From Mangrovimonas yunxiaonensis (GTDB lineage Bacteria > Bacteroidota > Bacteroidia > Flavobacteriales > Flavobacteriaceae): 64,000 nucleotides of DNA. Positions within the stretch are counted from its first letter, which is position 1. Each line of letters opens with the position of its first letter. The stretch is taken from the NCBI RefSeq assembly GCF_000733475.1, contig NZ_JPFK01000002.1:62001-126000 (forward strand). Direction: 5' to 3'. Positions 62,333-64,000 of this stretch are shown in pieces. Under the pieces are notes generated by a model, which was not told where the DNA came from, ran no database searches, and was given only the letters and a program-made list of their open reading frames with translations. A program made the translations under genes and the position numbers.

Positions 62333-62926
62333 ATGAAATTTTTTACGTTTTTATTTTTCCTTAGCGTTTTATCCTTTTCATTACACGCACAAGAAGATGA
62401 AGGCTTGTCTTTAAACAGCGGGACCATCGACAACCAATTTGAATATGTTATTAGAAAGTCCAACAGCTACCAAGATTTTAAAGTTGTAAAAAAACACTGG
62501 CTATACACCTTAAAAGCCCACACCTTAGACTCTTTAAAAGCGCTGCACGAAAAGCTGGATAAAAACCTAGCTACCATAGACAGCCAAGCTAAAGACATCG
62601 AAAAATTAAACACCAACCTAAGCAACACCCAAAGCACTTTAGACAAAACCAACGAAGAGAAAAACAACATGGCGCTCTTTGGACTACAAATGAGCAAGAG
62701 CAGCTACAATACCCTTATGTGGTCTATTATTATTGGGCTACTTGCCTGCCTGCTTTTCTTCATTTACAAGTTTAAGAATAGCAATACCGTTACACGCGAA
62801 GCCAGAAAATCGCTCACAGAGGTTGAAGAAGAATTTGAAGAACACAGAAAACGTGCCCTAGAAAGGGAACAAAAAGTAAGACGTCAACTTCAAGACGAAA
62901 TAAACAAACAACGAAACAACGGATAA
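62333..62926 (+). CDS. Coiled-coil membrane protein of unknown function
   Basis: 197 residues: signal peptide of about 18 residues ending LHAQ, a long extracytoplasmic coiled coil (about 55-120, LDSLKALHEKLDKNLATI), one membrane helix (about 128-148) and a charged cytoplasmic tail (TREARKSLTEVEEEFEEH..). Relatives beside trmD in flavobacteria are often labelled tRNA methyltransferase, but nothing here supports that; the label is carried over from the neighbour. The function is unknown. Confidence 0.7.
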   Translation: MKFFTFLFFLSVLSFSLHAQEDEGLSLNSGTIDNQFEYVIRKSNSYQDFKVVKKHWLYTLKAHTLDSLKALHEKLDKNLATIDSQAKDIEKLNTNLSNTQSTLDKTNEEKNNMALFGLQMSKSSYNTLMWSIIIGLLACLLFFIYKFKNSNTVTREARKSLTEVEEEFEEHRKRALEREQKVRRQLQDEINKQRNNG

Positions 62927-63001
62927 ACTTTCTGTTTAAATACCATTAAAAATCTGTAATTTCGCTTACAGATTTTTTTTTTAGACCAAACCGAAGAAGT
63001 C

Positions 63002-63679
63002 ATGCGCATCGATATTATTACCGTCTTACCCGAACTCCTTAAAAGCCCCTTTGAAGCCTCTATACTAAAACGCGCCATCGATGCCAATTTGGTAGAAGTG
63101 CACTTTCACAACCTAAGAGACTATACAACCGATAAATACAAATCGGTTGACGACTATCAATTTGGCGGAGGTGCCGGTATGGTTATGATGATTGAGCCCA
63201 TAGACAAATGCATTTCCAAACTGCAGGCAGAACGCCATTACAACGACATTATTTACATGACCCCAGATGGCGAACGCCTTAACCAAGGCATAGCCAACCA
63301 ACTATCGCTACACCAAAATATTATTATTCTTTGTGGCCATTACAAAGGCGTAGACCAACGGGTAAGAGATCAATTTATCACCAAGGAAATCTCTATTGGC
63401 GACTATGTGCTTTCTGGCGGAGAGCTGGGAGCCGCTGTTTTGTGCGATGCTATAATACGGTTAATACCCGGTGTTTTGGGTAACGAAACCTCTGCCCTAA
63501 CCGATTCGTTTCAGGACAATTTACTAGCGCCACCCATTTACACAAGACCTCGAGAATACAAAGGCATGAAAGTGCCGGAAATCTTGTTTAGCGGAAACTT
63601 TCCAAAAATTGAAAAATGGCGTGAAGACCAAGCCTATAAACGTACCGAGCAGCGCAGACCAGATTTATTGGAAGACTAA
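63002..63679 (+). CDS. trmD: tRNA (guanine-N1)-methyltransferase TrmD
   Basis: Methylates G37 of tRNAs reading CNN codons and prevents frameshifting. The 225-residue product starts [11 protein letters not shown], has the SPOUT trefoil knot motifs [13 protein letters not shown] and [14 protein letters not shown], and the [21 protein letters not shown] segment. It is typical in length. rplS follows after 124 bp, the usual flavobacterial order. Confidence 0.96.
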   Translation: MRIDIITVLPELLKSPFEASILKRAIDANLVEVHFHNLRDYTTDKYKSVDDYQFGGGAGMVMMIEPIDKCISKLQAERHYNDIIYMTPDGERLNQGIANQLSLHQNIIILCGHYKGVDQRVRDQFITKEISIGDYVLSGGELGAAVLCDAIIRLIPGVLGNETSALTDSFQDNLLAPPIYTRPREYKGMKVPEILFSGNFPKIEKWREDQAYKRTEQRRPDLLED

Positions 63680-63720
63680 TTTTTTTTGTTTTTTTAGCCT
63701 CTATGTTTTAACTTTTTAAT

Positions 63721-63728
63721 TATCTTTG
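63721..63728 (+). promoter_or_regulatory. -7 promoter element for rplS
   Basis: TATCTTTG matches TAnnTTTG and lies 75 nt before the rplS ATG. It leaves a leader of about 70 nt, long enough for autogenous control, but no known leader motif was recognised. Confidence 0.5.
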
Positions 63729-63803
63729 CAGCCAATTTCGGATTAACCTCTGGCGAAAATCGTGAATGTTACTTCGATATAACACTATAAAAAATATTTA
63801 ACC

Positions 63804-64000
63804 ATGGAATCTTTAGTAAAATACGTACAAGACGAGTTTGTCACTAAAAAAGATTTCCCAGATTTTTCAGCTGGAGACACCATTACAGTTTATTACGAAA
63901 TTAGAGAAGGCGAAAAAGTTCGTACACAGTTCTTTAGAGGCGTTGTAATACAAAGAAGAGGTAGCGGTTCCACCGAAACTTTCACCATTAGAAAAATGTC
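63804..64000 (+). CDS. rplS: 50S ribosomal protein L19, cut by the window end
   Basis: 65 codons of the N-terminal part are present: MESLVKYVQDEFVTKK, then FSAGDTITVYYEIREGEK, and the L19 core TQFFRGVVIQRRGSGSTETFTIRK. L19 lies at the interface between ribosomal subunits. The missing part should be about 50 residues. Confidence 0.95.
   Translation, partial: MESLVKYVQDEFVTKKDFPDFSAGDTITVYYEIREGEKVRTQFFRGVVIQRRGSGSTETFTIRKM

Overview
The window looks like a chromosomal segment of a marine-type Flavobacteriaceae bacterium (Bacteroidota). The basis is the gene content: two secreted proteins and a sugar dehydrogenase with type IX secretion C-terminal tails, Bacteroidota-type RpoZ, a DUF4835/CoaBC/RecN/BamD cluster, a long-form GAPDH of about 480 residues, a DUF6090 protein, and several TAnnTTTG (-7) promoters, two of them with TTG exactly 19 nt upstream. 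No rRNA, tRNA, CRISPR array or intact insertion sequence was seen. The family assignment is an inference from protein reading only.

Layout. 1-8.6 kb: 3' part of clpB, tandem deoC paralogs with deoD (deoxynucleoside catabolism), smpB, an NTF2-like secreted protein, pcm, a Gfo/Idh/MocA oxidoreductase, hbd and an SdpI-like protein. 8.6-15.8 kb: DUF1015, YggS, an exonuclease/GIY-YIG fusion, a DUF3857 transglutaminase-like protein, a voltage-gated-type K+ channel with a zinc ribbon tail, and miaA. 15.8-25.1 kb (minus): two-component regulator and kinase, coaE, a YbbR-domain protein, a glycosyltransferase and two paralogous T9SS cargo proteins. 25.3-32.6 kb (minus): fabI, recN, DUF4835, coaBC, rpoZ, bamD, dapA and a small conserved gene. 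32.7-35.1 kb: a 5'-nucleotidase split into two genes in reversed domain order, then a membrane protein.

35.2-42.9 kb is the accessory part and the main find. Single genes or small units (lipoprotein remnant, DUF6090, ParDE toxin-antitoxin, Type IIG restriction-modification, APH-like kinase, esterase lipoprotein) all point the same way. They are separated by five related intergenic elements of roughly 90-290 bp, most of them 155-225 bp. Each element contains a shared block of about 27 bp, and the complete ones have imperfectly palindromic ends (AAC...TATAA / TTATA...GTT). In the two cleanest units the bases after the leading GTT are complementary to the bases before the unit's own closing AAC, which is the signature of integron cassettes and attC sites. 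No integrase gene is in the window. The array lies between two paralogous multi-pass membrane protein genes, which suggests insertion between neighbours.

42.9-64 kb returns to core genes: ligA, prmC, a GNAT, ribD-HAD-EamA-YigZ, a thioesterase, dnaA, a LMW tyrosine phosphatase, a T9SS sugar dehydrogenase, an RsmI-like methyltransferase, cell-wall genes (lysozyme-like, mltG), dapF, degP/htrA, gap, a coiled-coil membrane protein, trmD and the 5' part of rplS. Several promoters sit so close to their start codon (smpB, the oxidoreductase, the histidine kinase, the glycosyltransferase) that leaderless mRNAs are likely.
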